A stretch of DNA of 64,000 nt from positions 124,001-188,000 of the forward strand of contig JBDKSW010000012.1 in assembly GCA_039698035.1 (NCBI GenBank). The letters run 5' to 3'. The stretch's first letter is position 1. The number at the start of each line of letters is the position of its first letter. Under the pieces are notes generated by a model that saw nothing but the letters and a program-made list of their open reading frames with translations, made no database searches and had not been told where the DNA came from. The DNA is from JAJFUI01 sp039698035. Lineage in GTDB: Bacteria > Planctomycetota > Planctomycetia > Pirellulales > Thermoguttaceae. Shown piece by piece: positions 28,475-36,743 of this stretch. The translations under genes and the position numbers were made by a program.

Positions 28475-29404
28475 TTACCTCTTCATGGGCTGCTCAATGA
28501 CGTAGAACACGAATCCGTCGCCGACGGTTTGCACGCCGAAGCGCGTTTTGCTGATGTCCTTGGGCGATGCGCCGCGAAAGTCCCGTTCGAGGGCTGCAAG
28601 CTTCTGCTCGGTCTCTTGGGAGAGGAACTTGAAGATTTGCCGGCCTTCGCAGTCGATCCCGGCGCGCTTGAGAAGCTCTTCGTCGGCCGCCTCCAACGCG
28701 CCGCTTCGCCAGGTCAGGTAATAGCGAGTCTCGTTCTTCGCGGGATCGCGTATTTCTTTTTTGTCGGGCTTGGGCTTTTTGAGGTTGAACGCATAGACGA
28801 CCCGGTTGTCGGGCATGACGACGCCGAGCTCGATGCCGAAGTAGTCGAGCTGTTTGGCGTAGAGGTCGAGCGTGCTCCCCTTTTGGAAGGTGACTTCCCA
28901 GTGGCGAGGCAACCCGGGTTTGCCGGGTCCGTGCCCAAGGCCGCGACCGTCGCCGAAGCCGCCGTAGATGCCGCCGCCCGCACCGTAGCTTCCGCGGTGT
29001 GCGGGGGCCGCAAGACTGGGGTCGTCCAGTTCGGCCACGCTGGAGGAGACGGCGGCGCCGAGCGTGCTGAGGTCCTGCTCGACATCGGCCGGCTGTTCGC
29101 TTTCGCCCGACGCGACGAATGGGTCGTCCGAGGGCGCGTCGAGTTGCGAGCCGCCGGTGGGCCGGCCGTCGCCGCCGCCCTCGCCGTCCTCGCGGTATTC
29201 GGCCATTTGGACAGGAACGGATACCGTGGAGACGTGGATCCGACCGCTGAGCCAGATGAAGAACAAGAGGGAGGCCACGACGCCGATCGAGATCAGCAGC
29301 GCGAGCATCATGCTGGCCACCCGGTCGTACCACGAGACGGCGACCCGCCGGCCTTCGCGGGCCATGGCCTTCGCTTCGCGTGCGATCGATGAGGTTTTTG
29401 CCAT
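28475..29404 (-). CDS. Single-span protein with Gly-rich linker, partner of ExbB/ExbD
   Basis: A 309-residue protein. The N-terminal 40 residues are basic, then one membrane helix (MMLALLISIGVVASLLFFIW), followed by an acidic, Gly/Ser/Pro-rich linker (residues about 60-165, including GSYGAGGGIYGGFGDGRG), then a folded C-terminal domain (HWEVTFQKGSTLDLYAKQLD to the end). This anchor-linker-domain plan is what TonB and TolA use to couple an ExbB/ExbD or TolQ/TolR motor to the envelope, although the C-terminal domain does not look like either. The ATG at 29404 lies 28 bases beyond the stop of the second exbD; upstream openings lie within that gene in another frame and are not used. Confidence 0.7.
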   Translation of the reverse strand: MAKTSSIAREAKAMAREGRRVAVSWYDRVASMMLALLISIGVVASLLFFIWLSGRIHVSTVSVPVQMAEYREDGEGGGDGRPTGGSQLDAPSDDPFVASGESEQPADVEQDLSTLGAAVSSSVAELDDPSLAAPAHRGSYGAGGGIYGGFGDGRGLGHGPGKPGLPRHWEVTFQKGSTLDLYAKQLDYFGIELGVVMPDNRVVYAFNLKKPKPDKKEIRDPAKNETRYYLTWRSGALEAADEELLKRAGIDCEGRQIFKFLSQETEQKLAALERDFRGASPKDISKTRFGVQTVGDGFVFYVIEQPMKR

Positions 29405-29432
29405 GTACGGCTGTCTCCGGTCCCGAGCGGTG

Positions 29433-29867
29433 TTAGCTGTCGTCCTCGATGGCCAACTGCATGTCGTCCATGCCGGCGTCGCTGCCGGCGTCGAGGACCA
29501 GGACGAGCGTGCCATGCGTCGCCTCGCTGTTGCCCAAGACGAGCATCTTGCTTGGGCCTGAGCCGGGGCCCTTGGCTTCGCCCAGCTTGATGCGAAGTTC
29601 ACGTTCGCTGCCGCCGGCCACCTCGGAATCGTTCACCCAGATGGTGTTGTCCCGATCGATTCGCACGATGATGAAGCCGTCGCGTTCAAACTCGGCGGAC
29701 GACCGAGCGCCCTTGGCGGCCGTCTTCTCACGGTCCGGCGTCGGCATGTCGATCGCCGTGAACATCGTCTGCATCGATGTCACCATGAAGAAGATCAGGA
29801 CGAAAAAGACGATGTCGACCATGGCGGTCATATCGACAAGGTCTTCGTACAACGGTTTCTTGCTCAT
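29433..29867 (-). CDS. ExbD/TolR family proton-channel subunit (second copy)
   Basis: A 144-residue protein with one N-terminal membrane helix carrying the essential acidic residue (DMTAMVDIVFFVLIFFMV) and a periplasmic domain of about 100 residues. The short cytoplasmic start MSKKPLYEDL is normal for ExbD/TolR. The periplasmic part contains IIVRIDRDNTIWVNDSEV, the strand pattern of the family. It differs clearly from the neighbouring copy, so the two probably form a heterodimer or a paired motor rather than a recent duplication. Its start overlaps the end of the first exbD by four bases, showing translational coupling. Confidence 0.88.
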   Translation of the reverse strand: MSKKPLYEDLVDMTAMVDIVFFVLIFFMVTSMQTMFTAIDMPTPDREKTAAKGARSSAEFERDGFIIVRIDRDNTIWVNDSEVAGGSERELRIKLGEAKGPGSGPSKMLVLGNSEATHGTLVLVLDAGSDAGMDDMQLAIEDDS

Positions 29868-30349
29868 TCCGCCGCCTTTTCGATCACAGCCAGCCTCAAC
29901 TTTGCGCCGAGAACGCCGTTGGTGATCGTGGCCACGTGGGCGATGTCACGCAACGGGACGTTCCGCTCCGCCTTGATCAGGACCAGATTACGGCCATCGC
30001 GCATGCCGGCTTCGATGGCCGATTGGAGTCGTTGATCGACCTCGTTCGCGGTCAGGGCCTGGCCGGCTTCGCCATCGCCCAGGTAGAACTTGGGCCCTTT
30101 GAAGACGGTGACCACGACCGACTTGTCGCGATCGGCCGCGATGCAATGCCTGGCCTTGGGCAGGTCCATCTCGGACAGGGCCGCGCCGACCCAGGTCACC
30201 AAGAAGTAGATGTTCATCATGAACACGAGGTCGACCATGGCCGTAACGTCGAAGCGGGCGTCGTCCAACAGGGGACGGCGCTGCACCAACGCGTTTTCCT
30301 CGAACGGCGTCGGCGGGGCATTCGACACGGGGGCCGGACCAGCGTCCAT
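29864..30349 (-). CDS. ExbD/TolR family proton-channel subunit (first copy)
   Basis: A 161-residue protein. After a polar N-terminus of about 35 residues (longer than usual) comes the helix with the conserved acidic residue (DVTAMVDLVFMMNIYFLVTW) and a periplasmic domain ending in VLIKAERNVPLRDIAHVATI, the classic ExbD/TolR end region. I take the ATG at 30349 because GAGGAAAC lies ten bases before it. A GTG at 30373 is an alternative, and the frame extends still further up to overlap exbB. It follows exbB by 58 bases. Confidence 0.85.
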   Translation of the reverse strand: MDAGPAPVSNAPPTPFEENALVQRRPLLDDARFDVTAMVDLVFMMNIYFLVTWVGAALSEMDLPKARHCIAADRDKSVVVTVFKGPKFYLGDGEAGQALTANEVDQRLQSAIEAGMRDGRNLVLIKAERNVPLRDIAHVATITNGVLGAKLRLAVIEKAAE

Positions 30350-30407
30350 CGTTTCAGTTTCCTCGTTGCTCACGAAAGTTCCAAGGCCAGGCGTTTTTTC
30401 TCCGCAG

Positions 30408-31109
30408 CTAGGCAGACTCGGGATGGCCATGAAGGCCGCCCCTCGGGATCTCGTCGCCGCCGTCGGGGAATCGGGCCATGACGAGCTTGAAGTATTCAAG
30501 GAATCGCGTCATTCCCGAGCTGAGCGAGTCCTGCAACACGCGGACGCGAATGTTCAGGTTTGCCAGGATGAACGTGAACGGGATGGCCGTCATGAGTCCC
30601 ATGGCGGTGCAGATCAACGCGATGCTGATGTCGGCCGCGATCTGCTTGGGGTCCGGTTTTTCACCCAAGCCGATGCGTCCGAACGCGGCCATCATGCCCA
30701 AGACCGTGCCGAACAGTCCGAGCAACGGCCCGGACTTGATGACCGTGGCGACCCAACTGAGCCGGTATTCGAGGTCGGAAAGGACGTTGCGTTGCATCAG
30801 TTCGGCGACGAGTTGCCGTAGCTGGGCCTCGCCGAGGTCGCGGTTTTCGATGGCCGCCAGGGCCAACTGGGGCAACGCTCGCTGGTCGGTCTGGCAAATC
30901 TGGGCCGCGGCGGTGAAATTGCCCTTGTCCAAGCTGTGGCGCAGCTCGCCAAGGAACTGCAACTGCAACTGATCGCTGGTGAACCGGAGCATCAGGACGC
31001 GGCGCCACAGCATGATGACGCAAAAGAGGCCCCAGAGAAAATTGATGCTCAGAAACACGTAGGAACAGTCGCCCAGAAATGCGGCTAATGCGTTTGTGTC
31101 GAAACCCAT
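30408..31109 (-). CDS. MotA/TolQ/ExbB family proton channel protein
   Basis: A 233-residue inner-membrane protein. It has an N-terminal helix (YVFLSINFLWGLFCVIMLW), a cytoplasmic helical loop of about 90 residues, then the conserved channel segment GPLLGLFGTVLGMMAAF and the last helix ALICTAMGLMTAIPFTFIL. These are the marks of ExbB/TolQ, the pentameric part of the motor that uses proton flow to move ExbD. It is followed directly by two exbD genes in the same transcript, and preceded 52 bases upstream by the toroid protein gene. Flagellar MotA is excluded by length and by the ExbD partners. Confidence 0.92.
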   Translation of the reverse strand: MGFDTNALAAFLGDCSYVFLSINFLWGLFCVIMLWRRVLMLRFTSDQLQLQFLGELRHSLDKGNFTAAAQICQTDQRALPQLALAAIENRDLGEAQLRQLVAELMQRNVLSDLEYRLSWVATVIKSGPLLGLFGTVLGMMAAFGRIGLGEKPDPKQIAADISIALICTAMGLMTAIPFTFILANLNIRVRVLQDSLSSGMTRFLEYFKLVMARFPDGGDEIPRGGLHGHPESA

Positions 31110-31161
31110 GGCAGCTTCAATACCTCCAGCGAAACGCGATTCTTTCGAGAATATTTCTTAA

Positions 31162-32811
31162 TTACAGATCCAGGTCGGCGCCGGGCCGAATGGTCTGATA
31201 CCAGGCCTTCCACTTTTCGATGATCGCACGTCGTTCCGAGTCGGTCAACTTATCGGGGAACCGAACCAGCGTCGGATTTCGGCTAATTCGGAGCAGTCCG
31301 TCATTGGCCGCCTTGGCGATGTCCGGCACGGGATCGCCGAGCGCGTAGATTAAGACGGGCACGTTGTCGAGGTCGCGGGTCTTGCCCAGCACCTTGACGG
31401 CCGCGAGGCGGGCCTCCCACTTCTTATTGGAGACCAAGCGGCGAATCATTTCCGCGTGTTTGGCCGAAAGCGATTCGATTTTGTCCTGGGGCAGCTCGGG
31501 CAGTTGCTCGATCGACCTGTCGAAGTCCTTGCCCTCGGGATCGTCCAAGGCATCGATCAATTCGTCGGCCGGCCCCAGCAGCTTCCGCTGCTTGGCCTGC
31601 CCGTGGCGGTCGACCACCAGATCGCCCGTGTCTTTGGGAAAACCTCGACCGCCGATCATCGTGCCCTCGCCAAAGGCGACGGCCTTTTCGATGCTCCGCT
31701 TCATCGAGCGGAGGAGGAAGAGGACGCCGAAGGCCGTGTCGGGCACTTCGCCGCAACCGCTGTTCCAGATTCCGTTGGGGCTCTGTTTCTCAATTAAGAA
31801 CTGCGCCACGTCGCTGTACCATTGCGGATCCTTCTCGGCATTCTTGTCGCACAGCTCGGCAATGCTCTTGTAGCGTTCCAAGGCGTATAGGTAATAGAGA
31901 TTGTATTGGGCGACTTCGACCTTGAAGTTGGCGTCGAACCAGCCGTTGCCTCGCTCTTCGGCCTCGCGGACGAGCTTGGGGTCGATTTTCGATCGGTACT
32001 TCGAGGGATCGGACCTGGCGTTTTTCGGCTTGATTTCCCTCAGCGCGGAGGGGATGCGCTCTTCCTTGGCGGGCTTTTCGGGCTGGCCGGCCATGCCCAG
32101 CATGTGGCTGCAAAGATAGAGGGCCCCCAGGCCCGCGGCGGCCATGCTGTGTCGCACCTCTTGCTGCGGGACGAGCTTGCCGACGTTTTCGGCAATCGTT
32201 CCCTGATAACCGAACGCACCGCTGGGGTCCTGGGTGCGCAGCAACCAGTTGGCCACGGCATCAATCGATTCCATTGGGACGTTGAAGCCGTGGTACCTTG
32301 CCTCCCACGAGCTGAGGACGCCGTACTGGGTCATCGACGTGTCGCCCGTGTCGCGTCCTGGGTAGCCCCAGCCGCCGTGTTTCTTTTGCCGCGCGCGGAG
32401 ATAGGCCAACAGGAACTCGATGTCGGCGCGGTGGGCAATCGGGTCGCGCTCGATCAGAAAGATGATCGACAACCCGGTGCTGTAGATGTCCAGATCGGGG
32501 TTGGCCTTGTCGAGGTCGCGATTCTCGATTGCCTTTTGGATTCGGGCGATGGCCGCCAGGACCTTGGGATGGTCCGGCTGGTCGGGGTGGGCCTTGAGGA
32601 TGGCAATTCCCACGAGGGCGTGCGCGCCGGTGCGGTCGTCCTTCGCGGCATCCGATTCGAGGTACTTGATGCCGCGGTCGATGGCACTCAGGACCTCGGG
32701 GCTCTTCGTTGTGAGCGCAGGGCCCTGGCCGCAGCACACGCCGTTCCAGACGGCGCCAACCAAGATCAGTGTGAGCGCCGCCAACCGGCGCCGCGCGACG
32801 CGCATGTGCAT
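31162..32811 (-). CDS. Secreted prenyltransferase/squalene-oxidase-repeat (alpha/alpha-toroid) protein with HEAT-like tail
   Basis: A 549-residue exported protein. A signal peptide (LAALTLILVGAVWNGVCCGQ) is followed by repeats resembling prenyltransferase/squalene cyclase QW-type units: GGWGYPGRDTGDTSMTQYGV, DPSGAFGYQG and NGIWNSGCGEVPDTAFGVLF. The fold is an alpha/alpha toroid. I see no DxDD motif, so it should not be a working cyclase; such secreted toroids are known as planctomycete proteins of unknown role. The last 90 residues are HEAT-like (WEARLAAVKVLGKTRDLDNV). The ATG at 32811 is chosen because AGGGATGG precedes it; the frame could open 81 bases earlier. It is the first gene of the ExbB/ExbD operon and divergent from bamA. 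Confidence 0.75.
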   Translation of the reverse strand: MHMRVARRRLAALTLILVGAVWNGVCCGQGPALTTKSPEVLSAIDRGIKYLESDAAKDDRTGAHALVGIAILKAHPDQPDHPKVLAAIARIQKAIENRDLDKANPDLDIYSTGLSIIFLIERDPIAHRADIEFLLAYLRARQKKHGGWGYPGRDTGDTSMTQYGVLSSWEARYHGFNVPMESIDAVANWLLRTQDPSGAFGYQGTIAENVGKLVPQQEVRHSMAAAGLGALYLCSHMLGMAGQPEKPAKEERIPSALREIKPKNARSDPSKYRSKIDPKLVREAEERGNGWFDANFKVEVAQYNLYYLYALERYKSIAELCDKNAEKDPQWYSDVAQFLIEKQSPNGIWNSGCGEVPDTAFGVLFLLRSMKRSIEKAVAFGEGTMIGGRGFPKDTGDLVVDRHGQAKQRKLLGPADELIDALDDPEGKDFDRSIEQLPELPQDKIESLSAKHAEMIRRLVSNKKWEARLAAVKVLGKTRDLDNVPVLIYALGDPVPDIAKAANDGLLRISRNPTLVRFPDKLTDSERRAIIEKWKAWYQTIRPGADLDL

Positions 32812-33284
32812 CGGTCCATCCCTGCGTATGCCGTGGTCCCACGGTGCGGGCTGCCCGTTGCCCATGCCACCCAAGACTCGTCCAGCCATCACCCGCCCGA
32901 CCGGGGTATTGCTGTCCTGTCCGAGCTTTCATATTAGATTCGACTCGGCGCGCGTGTCAAGCGGCCAAGGGGAAGTGGGCCCAATCGGGCCGTGGTGCGG
33001 ACGGCTGCCAGACGCGCGAGATTGCCCAGTTTGACCGTACTGGCACGGCGTCGGGTATCCATCGGCGCGGCGTGTTCAACGGTTATGCGCAATCCGATGC
33101 AAGTCGCCTTGTGTCACGACGCCCGTTTGGGTATCTCTACGCAACCTATCCGATTCTGGGGGGCGGCCCGCGATGCGATTGTTGCCGCACCTTGTCCTCG
33201 GAGGGGCGTCTGTCGGGGCATGTGTCGACACGGTCAATTCCTGAATTCACTCTGTTCCAGCGACCAAGACGGAAAGGGCCACGG
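32812..33284. other. Divergent intergenic region between toroid operon and bamA
   Basis: About 470 bases between two divergent starts. No gene is supported. A weak promoter-like pair on the plus strand (TTGACC at 33031-33036, TATCCA near 33056, 19-base spacer) could serve bamA but is below standard. AT-rich sequence near 32925-32945 may be the minus-strand promoter region for the operon. Confidence 0.4.
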
Positions 33285-36200
33285 ATGGCCGAACTCCGAA
33301 CCGACACGGGCCGCCACATCACGCGATGCGCCGCACGTCTGCTCGCGGCGTTGGCGCTGAGCGCGGCCGCGTCGCTGGCCTGTGCGCAAATGCGTCCCGA
33401 GAGTCCGGGCCCCGTGCCGACCGAGGGGGGCCCCGCGCTGACCGGCGGCGCCGCGCCGGTGACACGGATCGTCCCGACCAGCCCCCAGCCAAACCCGCCG
33501 GACTCGGCCAACGCCGATCCGAACGCCCCGCGCCCGGTGGTCGTCGATGTCCGTGTCGTCGGCAACAAGTCGCTCCCTCTCACCAAGATTCAGCCGCACA
33601 TCCACACCCGCACCGGCAGACCGTTTGATCTCGAGATGATCGAGGAAGACGTTCGTCGTCTCGAGCGCACGGGGATGTTCGTTGACATCAAGACGTACTG
33701 GCAGCAGGTCCCGAATGGCCGCATCGTGTATTTCGACGTACTCGAGCGGCCCGTGCTCCAGGATGTGCTTTTCGTCGGATGCCACGAGATTCACAAGCGG
33801 TCGTTGCAGCGTGAGTCGGGTTTGAAAAAGGGGGACGCGGCCAGCCCGCCCGCCATCGAGGAGGCTCGCGCCAAGCTCGAGGACTATTACCACAAGCACG
33901 GGTTTGCCAATGCGCGCGTCACACTCTTTGAAGGGAGCAAGCCTGAGGACCGTCGGGTCGTCTTCCTGATCAACGAGGGGATCAAGCAGCGGGTTCTCTG
34001 GACCACTTTCGTGGGCAACACGATTGCCGACGACGGCCGTCTGCGGACGCAGATCACAACGAGCCGGCCTTTCCTCTGGCTCTTCGGCGGCGAACTGGAT
34101 CGAAAGAAAGTCGAAGAGGACGTTGATAAACTGACGGCCTATTATCGTGGGCTGGGGTTTTTCCGCGCCCGAATCGGCTGCGACCTTCAGTTCAACGAAA
34201 AGCAGAACTGGGTGACGGTCAGCTACGTGATCGACGAAGGTCCTCGTTACAAGATTCGTGACGTTTCGGTCGTCGGGAACACGAAGTACACGACCGACGA
34301 GCTGATGGCCGCGACGAAGCTCAAGAGCGGCGAGTATTTCAATCAGGCCAAGATGGCGGCCGACCAGGGGATGTTGCAGGACAAGTATGGCAGCATCGGT
34401 TATGTATTTGCCGACGTGAAGGCCGACCCGCGATTTCTGGAAGAGCCGGCCCAACTGGATTTGATCTACAACGTCAAGGAAGGCGACCGCTACCGGGTTG
34501 GCAAGGTCAACATCGTCATCAAGGGCGAATGTCCGCACACGCAGCTCACCACGGTGCTGAATCGTCTTTCGCTGAAGCCGGGCGACATCCTCAACACGTG
34601 CAAAATCCGCGACGACCAGCGGCGGCTTCGGGCCAGCGGTCTGTTCGAGGCCAATCCGGCGAACGGCAACGCGCCGAAGATCGTCTTCAACCCGCCGGGC
34701 CGTGACGGCATTGATGACGAAGAACTGGCTCGGAAGCCTGGCGGCCCTGGCGGACGCGGCCCGGGCGGTCCTTCGGGCGGCCCTGTCAGCGGTTCGCCGT
34801 CGTACCGCGGTCAAAGTCCCGACCCTGAGCCTCGAGATCGCGTGGTGGACGTTACGCTCGACTGCGGCCGATACGTTGGCCCGCCGCCGAGCGGCTCGGA
34901 AGTCAGCAGCCACAGGTTGCCGTCGTCGGCCGGGCTGCCGGCAGGCTACGCCATGAATGGCCCACGGCCGTTGGCAGCCGACGTTCAAGACGACTCGCTG
35001 TTGCGGAAGGCGCGGCAGTACTCGATGGCGTTGAGCAACTCGCGGCAGGAGGCGAGGCCCCGCGACGGGCTGATCGCCACGCAGTATTCGCCCGACGCCG
35101 GCCGGACCAATCCGGCATCGAGCGCCCAGTGGACGCCCGTAAGCAGTTCGAGCTCGACGAGCGGTGATTCCGCGGCTTCTTCGACGAATTCAACTGGCGG
35201 CACGACCGCGTCCTCGCCGACGAGCAACGCATCGAATTACGCCAACGGACAGACGGCGCCGACGGGCAGCAGCTCGCAGGCGGCGCCGGCGCAGCCCAAC
35301 GCGGCTTACGGACAGCCGTGGCCCAGCCAAGCGCCGCAGCGGCCGGTCGAGACGCCGCAGGGTCAGTATCTGCCGGGCCCGATCTTCAGCGAGAACTCGC
35401 CGTTCCACGACGGACCGCCCGACGGCGACTTGTCGCGATCGCTGCCGCTCAACGTCTTCACGGAAGAGGCCATGACGGGCCGCGTCATGTTTGGCGTCGG
35501 CGTCAATTCAGACTCTGGCGTCGTCGGCTCGGTGATTCTCGACGAGCAGAACTTCGATTGGACGCGGTTCCCAACCAGTTGGGAGCAGGTGCGCAACGGC
35601 ACCGCTTGGCGAGGCGCTGGCCAGCGATTCCGCATCGAGGCCGTTCCAGGGTCGTCGACGCAACGATACTCGATTCAGTTCGACGAGCCCTATCTGTGCA
35701 ATACGCCCATCAGTTTGAGCCTCAGCGGCTATTACTATGAGCGGAGCTATACCGAGTACACGCAAGAGCAAGTCGGCGGGCGTGTTGCCTTGGGTTACCA
35801 GTTTGCCCCCGACCTTTCGGGCACCGTCGCCTATCGCGGCGCCAAGGTTCGCATCTTGGACCCGATCGACCCGTACCTGTCCGACTTCGCCGAGGTCACG
35901 GGGCGTGATTTGGCCATTCACGGTTTTTCGGTCAATCTGGCCCACGACAAGCGCGACAACGCGTTTCTGGCCACGGAAGGCCACTTGGTCCAGGCGTCGT
36001 TCGAACAGGTTCTCGGCTCCTTCACCTATCCGCACGCTGAGATTGACTTGCGGAAGTACTTCACGCTCTACGAACGCCCGGACGGCTCGGGGCGCCACGT
36101 GCTGACCTTGGCCGGCCGCGCCGGCGTGACGGGCGGCAACACGCCTGTTTACGAGCGGTACTATGCCGGCGGTTTCTCGACCATCCGCGGGTTCCAATTC

Positions 36201-36530
36201 CGCGATGCATCGCCCCACGTGTACAGCAGCTACGCCGGCGAAAACGTTTTCATTGGCGGCGACTTTGAACTGTTTGCTTCGGCCGAGTACATGTTCCCCA
36301 TCACGGCGGACGACATGATTCGCGGCGTCGTCTTCTGCGACACGGGCACGGTCGAGCCGACGATCAGCGACTGGAGCGACAATTACCGCGTCGCGCCGGG
36401 CTTCGGCCTGCGGATTTGCGTTCCGGCGATGGGCCCCGCGCCGATCGCGTTGGACTTCGCCTTCCCGGTCTCGTGGCAGTCCGGCGACCGCTTCGAGGTC
36501 TTCAGTTTCTTCGTCGGCTTTGGTCGGTAA
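33285..36530 (+). CDS. BamA/Omp85 family outer-membrane assembly protein with long low-complexity linker
   Basis: A 1,081-residue outer-membrane protein. The N-terminus is a signal peptide (LLAALALSAAASLACAQ) and a Pro-rich spacer. Residues 85-465 hold about five POTRA-like domains (VVDVRVVGNKSLPLTKIQPH begins the first; KIRDVSVVGNTKYTTDELMA a later one). Residues about 470-720 are an unusual linker rich in Gly, Pro, Ser, Thr, Asn and Gln. The C-terminal 350 residues form the beta-barrel, with the loop-6 motif IRGF in GGFSTIRGFQFRD. The protein ends SFFVGFGR, so the usual C-terminal aromatic residue is replaced by Arg. GGAAAGGG precedes the ATG at 33285. Upstream openings reach the divergent gene and are rejected. 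Confidence 0.85.
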   Translation: MAELRTDTGRHITRCAARLLAALALSAAASLACAQMRPESPGPVPTEGGPALTGGAAPVTRIVPTSPQPNPPDSANADPNAPRPVVVDVRVVGNKSLPLTKIQPHIHTRTGRPFDLEMIEEDVRRLERTGMFVDIKTYWQQVPNGRIVYFDVLERPVLQDVLFVGCHEIHKRSLQRESGLKKGDAASPPAIEEARAKLEDYYHKHGFANARVTLFEGSKPEDRRVVFLINEGIKQRVLWTTFVGNTIADDGRLRTQITTSRPFLWLFGGELDRKKVEEDVDKLTAYYRGLGFFRARIGCDLQFNEKQNWVTVSYVIDEGPRYKIRDVSVVGNTKYTTDELMAATKLKSGEYFNQAKMAADQGMLQDKYGSIGYVFADVKADPRFLEEPAQLDLIYNVKEGDRYRVGKVNIVIKGECPHTQLTTVLNRLSLKPGDILNTCKIRDDQRRLRASGLFEANPANGNAPKIVFNPPGRDGIDDEELARKPGGPGGRGPGGPSGGPVSGSPSYRGQSPDPEPRDRVVDVTLDCGRYVGPPPSGSEVSSHRLPSSAGLPAGYAMNGPRPLAADVQDDSLLRKARQYSMALSNSRQEARPRDGLIATQYSPDAGRTNPASSAQWTPVSSSSSTSGDSAASSTNSTGGTTASSPTSNASNYANGQTAPTGSSSQAAPAQPNAAYGQPWPSQAPQRPVETPQGQYLPGPIFSENSPFHDGPPDGDLSRSLPLNVFTEEAMTGRVMFGVGVNSDSGVVGSVILDEQNFDWTRFPTSWEQVRNGTAWRGAGQRFRIEAVPGSSTQRYSIQFDEPYLCNTPISLSLSGYYYERSYTEYTQEQVGGRVALGYQFAPDLSGTVAYRGAKVRILDPIDPYLSDFAEVTGRDLAIHGFSVNLAHDKRDNAFLATEGHLVQASFEQVLGSFTYPHAEIDLRKYFTLYERPDGSGRHVLTLAGRAGVTGGNTPVYERYYAGGFSTIRGFQFRDASPHVYSSYAGENVFIGGDFELFASAEYMFPITADDMIRGVVFCDTGTVEPTISDWSDNYRVAPGFGLRICVPAMGPAPIALDFAFPVSWQSGDRFEVFSFFVGFGR

Positions 36531-36743
36531 TCGGCAGCCAGCACCCTGATTGACGAAAGGCGCTCGTCGGGGGATGATGAGCGCGGCTCCATGCGGCGGC
36601 GTTCTCGAGCGTCCAGCGCACACGCCTGGGAGGCAGCCTGTGGTCCGGGCGAGTGTTCCCTGGGACGAGCTTTGCGTGGTCATGTCGTGATACGCGGATC
36701 CGTGAATTGCTCTGGTGGGCGGCGTTCGCCTGAAGGTTGCAGC

